From NCBI GenBank assembly GCA_021732605.1, contig JAKFUS010000040.1:1-64000 (forward strand): a stretch of DNA of 64,000 nucleotides. Reading direction: 5' to 3'. Below the pieces are notes generated by a model, which was not told the origin of the DNA, ran no database searches, and saw only the letters and a list, made by a program, of their open reading frames with translations. The position numbers were made by a program, and so were the translations under genes. The stretch is from Betaproteobacteria bacterium (lineage in GTDB: Bacteria > Pseudomonadota > Gammaproteobacteria > Burkholderiales > SG8-41). Shown here one piece after another: positions 1 to 8,790 of the stretch. Numbering within the stretch: position 1 is the first letter of the stretch; every line of letters starts with the position of its first letter.

Positions 1-1177
1 CAACCAGGCGACCGGTGGGCGCGCCACCAACCAGACCGACGTGGCCATGACCAAAGGCGTAATGCACATTGCTGAAACGCGTCGCCGCGCCGATCACCGG
101 CGTCGAATCCGGCATCGACGGCCGGCGCCCCATCCATTTCGTCGCATCGACATTGCTGATACCGGGAAACATGCGCTGCATCAGCTTGCCCAGCACATCA
201 GCGCGCGCATAGTTTGGCACCGCGTCTATACCCGAAAATTCGCTCTGCCCGGCGATGCGCAGCCCCATTTCCATCGGCGTCACAAAACATTTCTGTTCCG
301 GCAGCATCACCGGCATCGGCAACTGGAAACGCGGATCGGAATAGGTAATGTGATAACCGCGCTCCGCCTCCAGCGGCACCACATCACCCAGCTGCGCGCT
401 GAACTCATTGGAATGCGCGCCGGCGCAGATCACCAGATGTTCCACCGGCAGGTTGCCAGCATCGGTGCGCAATGCCCGCGGCCCGTTTGGCCCAACATCA
501 ATACTCAGCACCTTGCGCTGCAGGATGGTGCCGCCGTCGCGTTCGAACTGCGCCGCCAGCGATTTGGTCAGTCGTTCGGGATTGGCGCACCAGCCGTGGT
601 CATGCAGGAACAGGCCTACTTCGTAATCGCCGTGCAGACCGGGTAAACGGCGCTTGACCTCCGCCGCATCCAGTTCATCAATCACCACGCCACGGTCGCG
701 CCGCAGTTTCCAGCCCAGCGCATCGCCCGCATACGCGCGGCGCGAGGAATACACCACCATGTAACCGCTTTTGTGGATCAAATCTTCAACACCGGCGTTT
801 TTGACCAGCGGCGCATAGGCATCAAAGGTCTGACCAAGCAGCGCGCGCAACCCGTCGGCAATTTTTTCCACCCGATTGACATCCGCGGCCGCAACAAACT
901 TCATCAGCCACGGCAGCGCCTGCGGCAGGTAGGACCAGCGCAAGGCCAGCGGTCCCAGCGGATCGAGCAGATAACCGGGCACCTGGGACAGAATCCCGGG
1001 CATCGCAATCGGCACACAGGATCCGGGACTGAGAATGCCGGCATTGCCGAAAGAGCAATATTCCCCGGGCGGTCGTTGATCGACGACAGTGACTTGGTGG
1101 CCATCCCGACGCAGATAACTGGCGGTGGTGATGCCGACGATGCCGGCACCGATGACGGTGATGTTCTTCGCTTCCAT
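1..1177 (-). CDS. FAD-dependent D-amino-acid dehydrogenase/oxidase family protein (3' end outside window)
   Basis: This reading frame is not in the ORF track because its stop lies beyond the window edge; I translated it by hand from the ATG at 1177. The N-terminus (ITVIGAGIVGITTASYLRRD) is a Rossmann GxGxxG FAD-binding fold, followed by an FGNAGILSPGS segment typical of DadA-like enzymes. Near the cut end, WMGRRPSMPDSTPVIG and FGHGHVGLVGG are the C-terminal FAD-binding motifs of the DAO family. About 392 residues are present, so only the last few residues should be missing. Such enzymes oxidatively deaminate D-amino acids (or related secondary amines) and pass electrons to the membrane or oxygen. 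The exact substrate cannot be read from sequence. Confidence 0.85.
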   Translation of the reverse strand, partial: MEAKNITVIGAGIVGITTASYLRRDGHQVTVVDQRPPGEYCSFGNAGILSPGSCVPIAMPGILSQVPGYLLDPLGPLALRWSYLPQALPWLMKFVAAADVNRVEKIADGLRALLGQTFDAYAPLVKNAGVEDLIHKSGYMVVYSSRRAYAGDALGWKLRRDRGVVIDELDAAEVKRRLPGLHGDYEVGLFLHDHGWCANPERLTKSLAAQFERDGGTILQRKVLSIDVGPNGPRALRTDAGNLPVEHLVICAGAHSNEFSAQLGDVVPLEAERGYHITYSDPRFQLPMPVMLPEQKCFVTPMEMGLRIAGQSEFSGIDAVPNYARADVLGKLMQRMFPGISNVDATKWMGRRPSMPDSTPVIGAATRFSNVHYAFGHGHVGLVGGAPTGRLV

Positions 1178-1213
1178 GGGCTGGCAGGATTATAGCCAGC
1201 TATGGGCGGCGGT

Positions 1214-1243
1214 TTGGCGGGCGTCCGTGACCGGTGGTAAAAT
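1214..1243 (+). promoter_or_regulatory. sigma70-type promoter for tRNA-Val(CAC)
   Basis: TTGGCG at 1214-1219 and TAAAAT at 1238-1243 are separated by 18 bp, and the -10 box ends 12 bp before the mature tRNA. The match to the -35/-10 consensus and the position fit a tRNA promoter. Confidence 0.55.
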
Positions 1244-1255
1244 CCGCGCCGGCTG

Positions 1256-1330
1256 GGGCGGTTAACTCAGCGGTAGAGTGCCACCTTCACACGGTGGAAG
1301 CCACTGGTTCGATCCCAGTACCGCCCACCA
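1256..1330 (+). tRNA. tRNA-Val (anticodon CAC)
   Basis: The 75-nt sequence folds as a cloverleaf. The acceptor stem is GGGCGGT paired with ACCGCCC, the discriminator is A and CCA is encoded. The anticodon stem CCACC/GGTGG encloses the loop TTCACAC, giving anticodon CAC (codon GTG). The T loop is TTCGATC. Its 3' end is repeated in degenerate form at 17712-17734, which suggests it served as an integration site. Confidence 0.95.
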
Positions 1331-1340
1331 TCAAATTCAA

Positions 1341-1411
1341 CTAGTGCTTGCCGCAGCGGCGACACTTGCAACGACCACCGGCCAGTTGATAGCCACCATG
1401 ATTACATTCAT
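1341..1411 (-). pseudogene. remnant of a tiny Cys/His-rich (zinc-ribbon-like) reading frame
   Basis: Just inside the left island edge, one minus-strand frame reads CNHGGYQLAGGRCKCRRCGKH followed by TAG, with four cysteines and two histidines in a zinc-knuckle-like spacing. An ATG at 1411 with a good upstream GGAGAGGAA is in a different frame. Adding one base after ATGAA would join start and Cys-rich frame into a 23-residue peptide. This could be a frameshifted microprotein or the 3' stub of a larger zinc-ribbon gene. The assignment is speculative. Confidence 0.25.
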
Positions 1412-1469
1412 GGACGTTTCCTCTCCAGACAAGTTTAAATCTGGTCCAGTTAGCTAGGAATTACCAAAA

Positions 1470-4400
1470 TCATAACCACACCGCCGCGAGCAGCTTCACA
1501 ACGCCAGGCGGAATCACTACCTTCGGCCCGCGCTTGGGTTCGTGTATCACGCGACTCAAGTCTGATGTCGCAAAGAAAACCTCGCCGATTGGAGAGGCAT
1601 CTGCAACGTAGGGCTTACCGGTAATATCAAACCCTCTGAAAAACTGGTTGCCTCCAACCGTTGAAAAGCCAGAGGTTCGCCTGGAAATCGCATCCTGCAT
1701 ACGATCCGTCAGCGCCCGATCGACAACCACTCTGCCTCCCGGGCTTGGTGGAGGGTTCAACGGAAAACTGAACGGCGGCGCCGGTGATAGGCCCTCGTAA
1801 AAGTAATCCCAGGTGCTATTGGGCGGAGAGAACACCACGGGATCATTCGAGGGCTGACTCATCGCCGCATGAGCAAGTGACGCGTCGCTAAACACCTGTT
1901 CGGTTTCGACGGACAATATATCGCTGGATTCACCCTTCCTCAGTACATAGGTCCAACGGCATGCACCGTCAGCGCTTGTTGAACTTAATACTGCAGTGGT
2001 CGACTGAAAGGACTGCTTTACGCGATTACGCTCAATACTGCGGTAACTGCGCAGTGCCCCGTTAAAGTAATCGATATTCCGACGCTCCTCAATGTCACCC
2101 CCGCGCTCAAAAACACGACCTGTGGTGGTCATTGTTCCCGTGATCGTTCTGGGTGGTGATTCGCAGGCCGCAGTGGTACTGACTGAGCCAGTAATCACCG
2201 GCGACACCTGATTGATCAAAACATTACTCACGAAAGGGCTCTGACCGGTTTGCGTGAAGGCCACTGACGGCACTTCGGCCAGGGTGATCCTCAAATCGTA
2301 GTGCTCTTTTAAAGTTGAATTTCCTGAGGAAATCGACTTGCTGAATCCGCTCACCGTCAATCCGTCCCCGGACACGTAAGCCAGTCCCTGCGGAAGAATG
2401 GTATAGGTCTGGGTGCCCGGCACCGCAGGTAGGGCAATCGTGCCAGAAGTAGTTTGCGGGCTGCCCGCAACGTCCTTGAAGGCTCTCGTGTATGCCAATG
2501 TCGCGGTAGCAGGGTCGAATTGTGGAACAATCGCCCGAAACTGGAACTCGCCGATCTGGGGATTGACCGACTTCGCGGTCCACGCCACGCCGCCGACGCT
2601 CTCAAACGAGTTGGTGGCAGCGCTCTTCACCCAGCTGGTCGCCAAATCCCCGAACTGCGGGACGCCAACAGTCGTTGCCAGCACGTCATAGGAAAAACCG
2701 GACAAATGTTCAGTGAACGCCACTTGCTTGGTGATATAGCCTTTGGCAAGTGCCGGGAAAATCTGCGGGATTACAATCTCGCGCAGCGGGTGGAATTCCG
2801 GGAAATTAACAATCCGGGTGCCGGACTGGTCCGCCCGAAAGCTCACGCGCTGACCCGCCGCGTTGGCGCCGATCAAATACAGAACACCGTTATACGGCGT
2901 AACGACCGCCTTGGCGGCAACAGCCCCGATAATCCCGTTCGCAGCGTCTTCCCGCTCCTCCCCCATGTTGCCGTTGAACACCAGCATGTATTCATTAACC
3001 ACTTTGGGTGACAGCGGCGATTCATCGTTTACAGGTGCGACGAACGAAACCGGTGCGCTCCGGTTGGCATTCGACGCCGCGGAATCAAGCGCAGCAACAG
3101 TCAGGCGCCACGCATTGGGGGTATTGGGGTCACGGCTCGGATCAGCCGGATCGACAGCAACGGGATAACGGTTGCCATCTTTAGCGTCGTAATACAGTGC
3201 AAAGCGCCCGTTCATGGCCTCCGGGCCGAGGTTGATGATCCTGAACTTGGTTGAATCCTGCTCATCCTTCTTGAAGTCGAGCTTACCGCGGAAAAAGTAG
3301 TTGATCATCCCGGCGGAGTAGGCCACGGCGCGGGGGATGAGATGCTTGTACGCCTCATCGAAATTAAAGCGGTTTAAGGCAAATACCGGTTGCGCTCCTT
3401 GGACACGGAGCTGCTCGTCGAAAATCGATTCGCTGCTTGCCCTTGGATTAATCACCGACTTATCCAAGAAATTGTCCTTACCCGTAGTTTCGTAAAATGT
3501 GATCCGCTCCTCAGGCAACGCGGTCATCGAAGGTGGGCAAGGTGGGCTTAGATTCTGGCCGCTGCAAATCTCTTTAACTTTGGGCTCGGTTTTCTTGATT
3601 GGATCGAACACAGGCAACGCGAAGTTAAGAGGGGTGTCGAAATTGGTACCAGCGGAAACGAAATTACGATTGGTAAACTCAGCGAGCCCCTTGCCGTTTT
3701 CCGGTGCGTTTGTCCCGGGCGTCTCGGTGTGCCAGAAACGACGCGGGTTATTGAATACGGAAGTAAAAGCGGATCCGGTAATGTCGTAACCGACAAAACC
3801 GGGGTTCACGGGCAGCGCGCCAGTTATATTCCCTAGGTCGCGGGTCCATAACTCGTAAAAACTTGGCGCATGAGCATTAAGCGGGATGCAAACAAGCTTG
3901 TCGCAATGCACATCGTTTCGGACATGCTGCGGCTGCGCCATATCCTGCAAATGATGCACAACTTGACCCAGGGTTTGGAACACCAAGCCGAACGTTTTTT
4001 CGCGATCTGCAGCGCCTTGTTTGGTAAGTGCGTCGAACAGATATTGCCGTGCGTCTCCGTAGGAAAACTTCTGATCGGAAATCCTTCCGCGCGGCGCCAA
4101 CGCCCAGTCCGGTGAGGACGTTTGTGCTGGAATAAACGGGGCTCTGCTTAACCCCTCGCCGGTTACAGGGTTGTAAAAGTGAAACCTGACCCGCACCTCG
4201 AGAGGCAGCAGCGATACGTTGTCCTCGAAGTCAGCGCCATCCTGGAGAAGCTCTAAAATTGATCTCGACGTATTTTTCGAATTGGGGAACCGTTGCGCAT
4301 TAATTGCCTTGTCGATACCCAGGTTTTTCAGCACCGCAGAATCCAGTTGAAGCGCTGATTGATTTGCTGCTGCCTCTGTCAAAACCCGATGCGTAACTTC

Positions 4401-4475
4401 TTGATAGGCATTCACCTGAGACACCAACCCTGTCAGGAAAAATGCGGGCACAACCCAATGGCGTAGCTTAGTCAT
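1470..4475 (-). CDS. large exported protein with N-terminal zinc-dependent phospholipase C/S1-P1 nuclease-like domain
   Basis: The 1001-residue protein begins with a signal peptide (MTKLRHWVVPAFFLTGLVSQVNA) ending at AYQ. The first ~250 residues carry zinc-PLC-like motifs: THRVLTEAA near the mature N-terminus, LLQDGADFEDN, and VHHLQDMAQPQH, which matches the HxxxDxxxxxH metal site of bacterial phospholipase C. The following ~700 residues are beta-rich, with no family recognised, and may be adhesive or repeat-like. The ATG overlaps the stop of the upstream lipoprotein gene (ATGA), so the two are translationally coupled. A secreted lipase or phosphoesterase role is inferred from the motif alone; full metal-ligand conservation was not checked. 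Confidence 0.6.
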   Translation of the reverse strand: MTKLRHWVVPAFFLTGLVSQVNAYQEVTHRVLTEAAANQSALQLDSAVLKNLGIDKAINAQRFPNSKNTSRSILELLQDGADFEDNVSLLPLEVRVRFHFYNPVTGEGLSRAPFIPAQTSSPDWALAPRGRISDQKFSYGDARQYLFDALTKQGAADREKTFGLVFQTLGQVVHHLQDMAQPQHVRNDVHCDKLVCIPLNAHAPSFYELWTRDLGNITGALPVNPGFVGYDITGSAFTSVFNNPRRFWHTETPGTNAPENGKGLAEFTNRNFVSAGTNFDTPLNFALPVFDPIKKTEPKVKEICSGQNLSPPCPPSMTALPEERITFYETTGKDNFLDKSVINPRASSESIFDEQLRVQGAQPVFALNRFNFDEAYKHLIPRAVAYSAGMINYFFRGKLDFKKDEQDSTKFRIINLGPEAMNGRFALYYDAKDGNRYPVAVDPADPSRDPNTPNAWRLTVAALDSAASNANRSAPVSFVAPVNDESPLSPKVVNEYMLVFNGNMGEEREDAANGIIGAVAAKAVVTPYNGVLYLIGANAAGQRVSFRADQSGTRIVNFPEFHPLREIVIPQIFPALAKGYITKQVAFTEHLSGFSYDVLATTVGVPQFGDLATSWVKSAATNSFESVGGVAWTAKSVNPQIGEFQFRAIVPQFDPATATLAYTRAFKDVAGSPQTTSGTIALPAVPGTQTYTILPQGLAYVSGDGLTVSGFSKSISSGNSTLKEHYDLRITLAEVPSVAFTQTGQSPFVSNVLINQVSPVITGSVSTTAACESPPRTITGTMTTTGRVFERGGDIEERRNIDYFNGALRSYRSIERNRVKQSFQSTTAVLSSTSADGACRWTYVLRKGESSDILSVETEQVFSDASLAHAAMSQPSNDPVVFSPPNSTWDYFYEGLSPAPPFSFPLNPPPSPGGRVVVDRALTDRMQDAISRRTSGFSTVGGNQFFRGFDITGKPYVADASPIGEVFFATSDLSRVIHEPKRGPKVVIPPGVVKLLAAVWL

Positions 4476-5161
4476 GGTTTGAGCAATTCGTTAATCGATC
4501 CACAGTTCGCTGCCTTGAGATTCGCGTCGTTCGCACGAAGGCTTCCAACCACTGAACTTGGGTTTCCTCCAGCACGACGGAATTCAGCATATTGGGCATC
4601 AATTGCTTTGAGCATCTGTGGAAAAGACTCCCACCCACAGGGTGCGCCACCATCGTGACCGACCATCCAGAGAGAACTGTTTAGCGAGTTCAGGGATCGT
4701 TCGTAGTCTTGCAACGCCCCTTTAAACCGTTCCAGCTTGAGTGTCTTTTTGTTGTAAAAGAAAGTGGAAGTGCCATATGTCTGCCAGTAAAAATTGGGAA
4801 ATCCTCCCGCTCGATAGCCAGACTTGAATAACAACAACCGCGGGGAATTACCGCCCTTGTTGCCCATAGTCAAAATCACTTTCGGCCCCCAAGCTGGAAA
4901 GGAGTAGCGTCCGTTCTGGTCGGTTACGGTCTCGAATATCTGAACCTGTTCGATGGGTCTCCCGTTGATGCTGTTCTCGATGTCCCAATTTGCAACGACG
5001 TTCACACCTTCGAGCGGCTTGTTCGTCTCGGCGTCCACCACCCAACCCTCAATGGCCTCAGCGCGATAGGTTGCACACCCCCCCATGGGAATCGTGAGCA
5101 GTGCTGCGCATAACACGAGCAGCCGCGTCAGGTGTATCTGCAATTTCGCGTGATTTTTCAT
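4472..5161 (-). CDS. lipoprotein with carboxypeptidase-regulatory-like beta-sandwich domain
   Basis: I chose the ATG at 5161 rather than the longer ORF start because it gives a clean lipoprotein signal (MKNHAKLQIHLTRLLVLCAA, then IPMGGCAT with a lipobox cysteine) and follows AGGT 13 nt upstream. The mature N-terminus reads IEGWVVDAETNKPLEGVNVVA and later TVTDQNGRYSFPAWG, the signature of CarboxypepD_reg/CnaB-like domains often found in surface proteins. The C-terminal ~120 residues are not recognised. It is the middle gene of a three-gene operon, 13 bp after the propeller protein and overlapping the phospholipase-like gene by 4 bp. It is probably anchored in the outer membrane. Confidence 0.65.
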   Translation of the reverse strand: MKNHAKLQIHLTRLLVLCAALLTIPMGGCATYRAEAIEGWVVDAETNKPLEGVNVVANWDIENSINGRPIEQVQIFETVTDQNGRYSFPAWGPKVILTMGNKGGNSPRLLLFKSGYRAGGFPNFYWQTYGTSTFFYNKKTLKLERFKGALQDYERSLNSLNSSLWMVGHDGGAPCGWESFPQMLKAIDAQYAEFRRAGGNPSSVVGSLRANDANLKAANCGSINELLKP

Positions 5162-5174
5162 ATATTTTTCAGAC

Positions 5175-7532
5175 CTACATTGTGTCCAGACGCCAAACGC
5201 CATCTGCATCGCGGATGAAATAGATCAGAAACACTCTAAGCGACCCGTCCGAAGCTGGTTTTGTTACTACATACTCTCCGACCGTATCCGTGACGAGGCC
5301 GGGTTGCGGTGCAGATACTGAGGCAGCAACCGCCGGCAACGAAGACAGCAAAGCGTCGAACACCCGCCCGTAGCGGGCCTGAGCAGACGACGACAGGAAC
5401 TGCATCGCCTTCACCTTATCCCGCGCCGCCAGCGCCCCCGCAAACCCCTGCCACAGGGCTCTCAGCTGCTGATCCAGCACCGCAGGGTCCTGCACCACGA
5501 TCTGGAGGGTTTGCGTTGTCGGGATTCCCGCGCTATCCGTGATCACGAATCGCGCAGGATAGATGCCCAACTGGTTGTAGGTGAATTCAATCGGCGCGGC
5601 CGGATTCGTCGTCGTAAAATCAATCGTCCCATTCCCATCAAAATCCGCCTCGATCCGCTGCACCGTGAGCGCGGTGCTGACGGTAAATTTCACCTTGAGC
5701 GGCGCGATGCCTGAAACGGGTTCGGCGCTGACCTCAACTGCAGCCGGGCCTGTACTGGTCACATTGATGCTCTGTTGCGCGCTGGCCCCATCGAGCGCCT
5801 GTGCTGCTACCGTCAACGTATTGGGGCCAGGCTGCAGGGGCACTGTGGCATAGAAGCGCCCGCCTTCGACGACTGCCACCACGCCATTGACCGTGACACC
5901 GGTATTCGCCGGCCCTTGCACCGTCCCTCTCACCAACACGGTAGAACCTGCAATACTGGCCCCTGCCGTGGGACTGGCGACACTGATTGCAAGGTTAGCG
6001 AGTACCAGGGTGCGCTGCACCGTCGAGCGATTACCCGCCCGGTCAATCGCCGAAAGAACGAATACATTGGCTCCGGACTGCAGCGTGACCGGGAAGCTGA
6101 AACTCGCCCCTGTCTGTGTCAGGCCGCTGCTTTCCAGCACCACCGTCGCCAGCGGATCGTCAATGCTGCCCTGGATCACCACCTGTGGAATCTGGACAAT
6201 CGTACCGTCCGCGGGAATCACGGCGAGGAATTGCGGCGCGATGGTATCTATGCTGAATGCATTGGTGACGGTGTTTGACAGCAAACCGAAGCCGTTCTTC
6301 GCCTGCGCACTGAAGGCGTTGGCCCCTTCCGGCAGTCTCGCTGCTGGCGTGAAACTGGACTGACCGGTATTCGCGTCAAACACGAACTGTGCACCTACGG
6401 AGAGGCCGTTTAGCGTTGCCGTCAGTTGGTAACCGGCCAGGTATTCATTCGGGAATGTGCACGCCACACTGTTGCAGGCCACGCCATAGCCCAAGGTGAA
6501 CAACGGCCGTGGATTATTGGATAACGCATCCTGTAGCGGGCGCACCAGCGTCAGGGTCGGCTCCACCTTGAATACCGGCACCCCCAGCGCTTCGTCCCCG
6601 TCTCTCGCCGGAAAGCTGATCACGAACTCACCGGTATCGGTATAGCGACTGACTGCACGCTCCGTGCCCGCCCACAGCGAGCGGCTGACCGGGTCGAAGG
6701 CCAGTTTCTCCGGTTTACGCAGATTCCGTGACTCCAAATCCACCGTACGCACAAGGGTCCCAGCCCGCGAATACGCCAGCAAGGCTTCTTTCTGCGCTAC
6801 CCATACATTGCCGGTGAGCGGATCAAGCGCAAAGCCGGTGATATTGCGTTGCAGCCGGATGCGCAGGGGGGGATCAATCGGGTTCACCAGTTTGAGTTGT
6901 GCCAAGTCGTTGTCGTCCGCCAGCCAGATCACGCCACCCAGGCTGTCCACTTCGAAGTAACGGGCATCGCCGGCCAGATGACGTCCAAGCGTATAACTCG
7001 CCAGCAGGGTTCCTTGTGCATTGAAATGCCACAGGTTGCGCTTGCCCAACACCCATAGACTACGATCGAGCGCCACACGCAAGCGCCGAATCTCCCCGGG
7101 CGCAGAAAAATTGGTAATGAGTTGTCCCGCAAGCGTCAGGCGATAAATGCGCCGGTCGTCAGTGATCCACACGCCATCATCGGCGGGGTCGACATGCAGC
7201 CGGTCGACTTCATCAAGTCTGGGATTGAGATCGCGAACGCGGATTTCACGCTCCAGCACGCCTTCAGCGCTATAGCGCAAGAGCTTGCGGTCGCGCTTGT
7301 CGAGGGTCCATACGCCGCAATCAGCAGCATTCATCACCAGCCGATGAGGATTCCTCAGGGCAATGACGCGGGTCACCTGATTGGTGCTGGTCTGGACTTG
7401 CCGGATGGAATCGTCATCGGCGTACCAGACGCACGAATCGGCGATGGCAGGCAGACTCAGCACGCCAAATAGCGTCAGGGTTTGGAGAAAACGACTGCAG
7501 AATGAAGTGCCTTCCAACAAGGTGCGCGCCAT
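5175..7532 (-). CDS. exported beta-propeller protein with Ig-like, PKD and NTF2-like domains
   Basis: The preferred start at 7532 (MARTLLEGTSFCSRFLQTLT) gives a signal peptide ending near PAIADS; the ORF-track start is 28 codons upstream. Roughly residues 40-330 are repeated propeller blades (GVWITDDRRIYRLT, SLWVLGKRNLWHF, NVWVAQKEALLAYS). Two glucodextranase-type Ig-like repeats follow (QVVIQGSIDDP, STVLVRGTVQGP), then a PKD-like domain (VSGIAPLKVKFTV, DFDGNGTIDF, LGIYPARFVITD) and a C-terminal helical/NTF2-like domain ending VWRLDTM. The protein is 785 residues. It heads the three-gene operon next to the secretion operon, so it is a candidate substrate of that system, though that link rests only on proximity. 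Confidence 0.7.
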   Translation of the reverse strand: MARTLLEGTSFCSRFLQTLTLFGVLSLPAIADSCVWYADDDSIRQVQTSTNQVTRVIALRNPHRLVMNAADCGVWTLDKRDRKLLRYSAEGVLEREIRVRDLNPRLDEVDRLHVDPADDGVWITDDRRIYRLTLAGQLITNFSAPGEIRRLRVALDRSLWVLGKRNLWHFNAQGTLLASYTLGRHLAGDARYFEVDSLGGVIWLADDNDLAQLKLVNPIDPPLRIRLQRNITGFALDPLTGNVWVAQKEALLAYSRAGTLVRTVDLESRNLRKPEKLAFDPVSRSLWAGTERAVSRYTDTGEFVISFPARDGDEALGVPVFKVEPTLTLVRPLQDALSNNPRPLFTLGYGVACNSVACTFPNEYLAGYQLTATLNGLSVGAQFVFDANTGQSSFTPAARLPEGANAFSAQAKNGFGLLSNTVTNAFSIDTIAPQFLAVIPADGTIVQIPQVVIQGSIDDPLATVVLESSGLTQTGASFSFPVTLQSGANVFVLSAIDRAGNRSTVQRTLVLANLAISVASPTAGASIAGSTVLVRGTVQGPANTGVTVNGVVAVVEGGRFYATVPLQPGPNTLTVAAQALDGASAQQSINVTSTGPAAVEVSAEPVSGIAPLKVKFTVSTALTVQRIEADFDGNGTIDFTTTNPAAPIEFTYNQLGIYPARFVITDSAGIPTTQTLQIVVQDPAVLDQQLRALWQGFAGALAARDKVKAMQFLSSSAQARYGRVFDALLSSLPAVAASVSAPQPGLVTDTVGEYVVTKPASDGSLRVFLIYFIRDADGVWRLDTM

Positions 7533-7847
7533 CGCGATCCAACTTCTATGGCGCGAAAAACCCTGCTGCGAATAGTTTCGCAAGTCCCCTGCCCCTGTCA
7601 CGATTCCCACAAGCACCCCTTTGTTGTTTTAGCTCGTGTTGCGACGACTATCTGGAGTAGCCTGCCGCTCACTGCTTCCGACCCGCAGGCACCTCATGTA
7701 TAACTGCCTGATTCGCATTGGTAACACACCCAATGAAGTCGGGCAAACTTAACAAAGTGGTAGATTTTTTGAATGCGCCTCGTCCCAACCAATTGTTTTT
7801 AAAACAATATTTAAACGGGTACGGCCATAGCCCAGTATCGCCAACTA
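7533..7847. other. intergenic region with possible promoter for the exported-protein operon
   Basis: The 315-bp stretch lies between two minus-strand genes. On the minus strand TTACCA (7719-7724) and TATACA (7697-7702) are spaced 16 bp and could be a promoter for the propeller gene. An AT-rich inverted repeat ATTGTTTT-T-AAAACAAT at 7792-7808 lies just after the stop of the GspC-like gene and may end or slow its transcript. No coding or RNA gene was seen. Confidence 0.35.
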
Positions 7848-8558
7848 CTATTTTTTCGACACTCGCGCCAATCCATCATTCGGTTTCGGCACAACAGCAA
7901 CGGGGGCCTGCACATCCCGCAGCGGTTGAGTCAATGGCGCCGGTCTATCCACGATTGTCGATGTCGGCAAAGTCCCCAAAGTAGGCGGCGGCGTATTCGC
8001 AGGCAAAGCCAAACCTTCTGTGGATAATGCCGGCACAATGGCAATACTTACCTTATGTTTCAACGGTGGATAAATCAATTCAATCGCGCTATTACTGATT
8101 GATTCCACAACATAACCACCGTCGAGAGTGTCACCCGGGTTGATGGCGACTGGCGTGTCACCCTTTGACACAAACACCTGAGACTTGCTGTCTTGCAGCA
8201 ATTGCCCCGCAAAGCGATAAAGCATGGGAGGCGGCGGCGGTGGCGCTGCAACTATTTTTGGCGGCGGAAGTTGCCAGGATTGCAGACCGAAAAGCTCTAT
8301 CTTTGCATCGCCCAACGTCGCGCGTTCGGGCAATTCTCTCAAAATGCCGTTATGGTTGCCTTCTTGCTCCGCTACACGCTCTGTCGATAGGATGTTCACA
8401 CCCTTGGACTTACTGGCCAGAGACGCAAGCTGTGGCGAACCAGCAAGCTCATCAGGTGCAGGCGCGAATACTGCCAACCCCACCACACCAGCGAGGGTCA
8501 GGAACAACAACGCTTTCCGGTTTCGTGCGAGCACTTTTGGGACCGTAGAAAATTCCAC
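7848..8558 (-). CDS. GspC/PilP-like inner-membrane protein of the secretion system
   Basis: The track ORF begins with TTG inside a palindrome (8608-8623), so I prefer the in-frame GTG at 8558 (VEFSTVPKVLARNRKALLFL); this choice is uncertain because the upstream SD is weak. A short basic N-terminus leads into one membrane helix (ALLFLTLAGVVGLAVFAP), then a linker, a proline run, and a compact domain (LYRFAGQLLQDSKSQVFVSKGDTPVAINPGDTLDGGYVVESI). That domain resembles the homology region of GspC or the PilP domain, which contacts the secretin. The C-terminal ~60 residues are Pro/Thr-rich. It is transcribed divergently from the gspG operon. Similar genes next to pulG-like clusters in other betaproteobacteria are often misnamed translation initiation factors. 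Confidence 0.6.
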   Translation of the reverse strand: MEFSTVPKVLARNRKALLFLTLAGVVGLAVFAPAPDELAGSPQLASLASKSKGVNILSTERVAEQEGNHNGILRELPERATLGDAKIELFGLQSWQLPPPKIVAAPPPPPPMLYRFAGQLLQDSKSQVFVSKGDTPVAINPGDTLDGGYVVESISNSAIELIYPPLKHKVSIAIVPALSTEGLALPANTPPPTLGTLPTSTIVDRPAPLTQPLRDVQAPVAVVPKPNDGLARVSKK

Positions 8559-8596
8559 GAAAATGCCGCGCCGACTATGTAGTAGCCGGCGACAGC

Positions 8597-8623
8597 GTAT
8601 GCACATTGCATACAATTGTATGC
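8597..8623. promoter_or_regulatory. overlapping GTATGC palindromes in the divergent control region
   Basis: Three alternating half-sites form two overlapping inverted repeats: GTATGCA-CAT-TGCATAC at 8597-8613 and the perfect 16-bp palindrome GCATACAATTGTATGC at 8608-8623. They lie between the GspC-like gene and gspG, where a dimeric regulator could control both. An operator role is inferred; no regulator gene is nearby. Confidence 0.4.
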
Positions 8624-8790
8624 TCGCGACAGCCTAACATTACGTCTATTGCGAAAGCTAGCACCGCGCACCGTAGCAGCTATACTAATAATGCCTTCGC
8701 TCAAGTTCACGCCGCCTGATCAACATATTCTCCTCCACACATTTAGTAGTGCGGTAGACAAAATAGTCCTTCCCAGAATAAATTCTGCAT

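Noticed and set aside
41-646. 201-aa plus-strand ORF (also 408..626, 472..657, 773..1195 and nearby minus ORFs)
   Set aside because: Antisense or out-of-frame shadows of the D-amino-acid dehydrogenase-like gene that runs off the left edge.
2454-3011. 185-aa plus-strand ORF
   Set aside because: Antisense to the 1001-residue exported protein; no plausible protein features.
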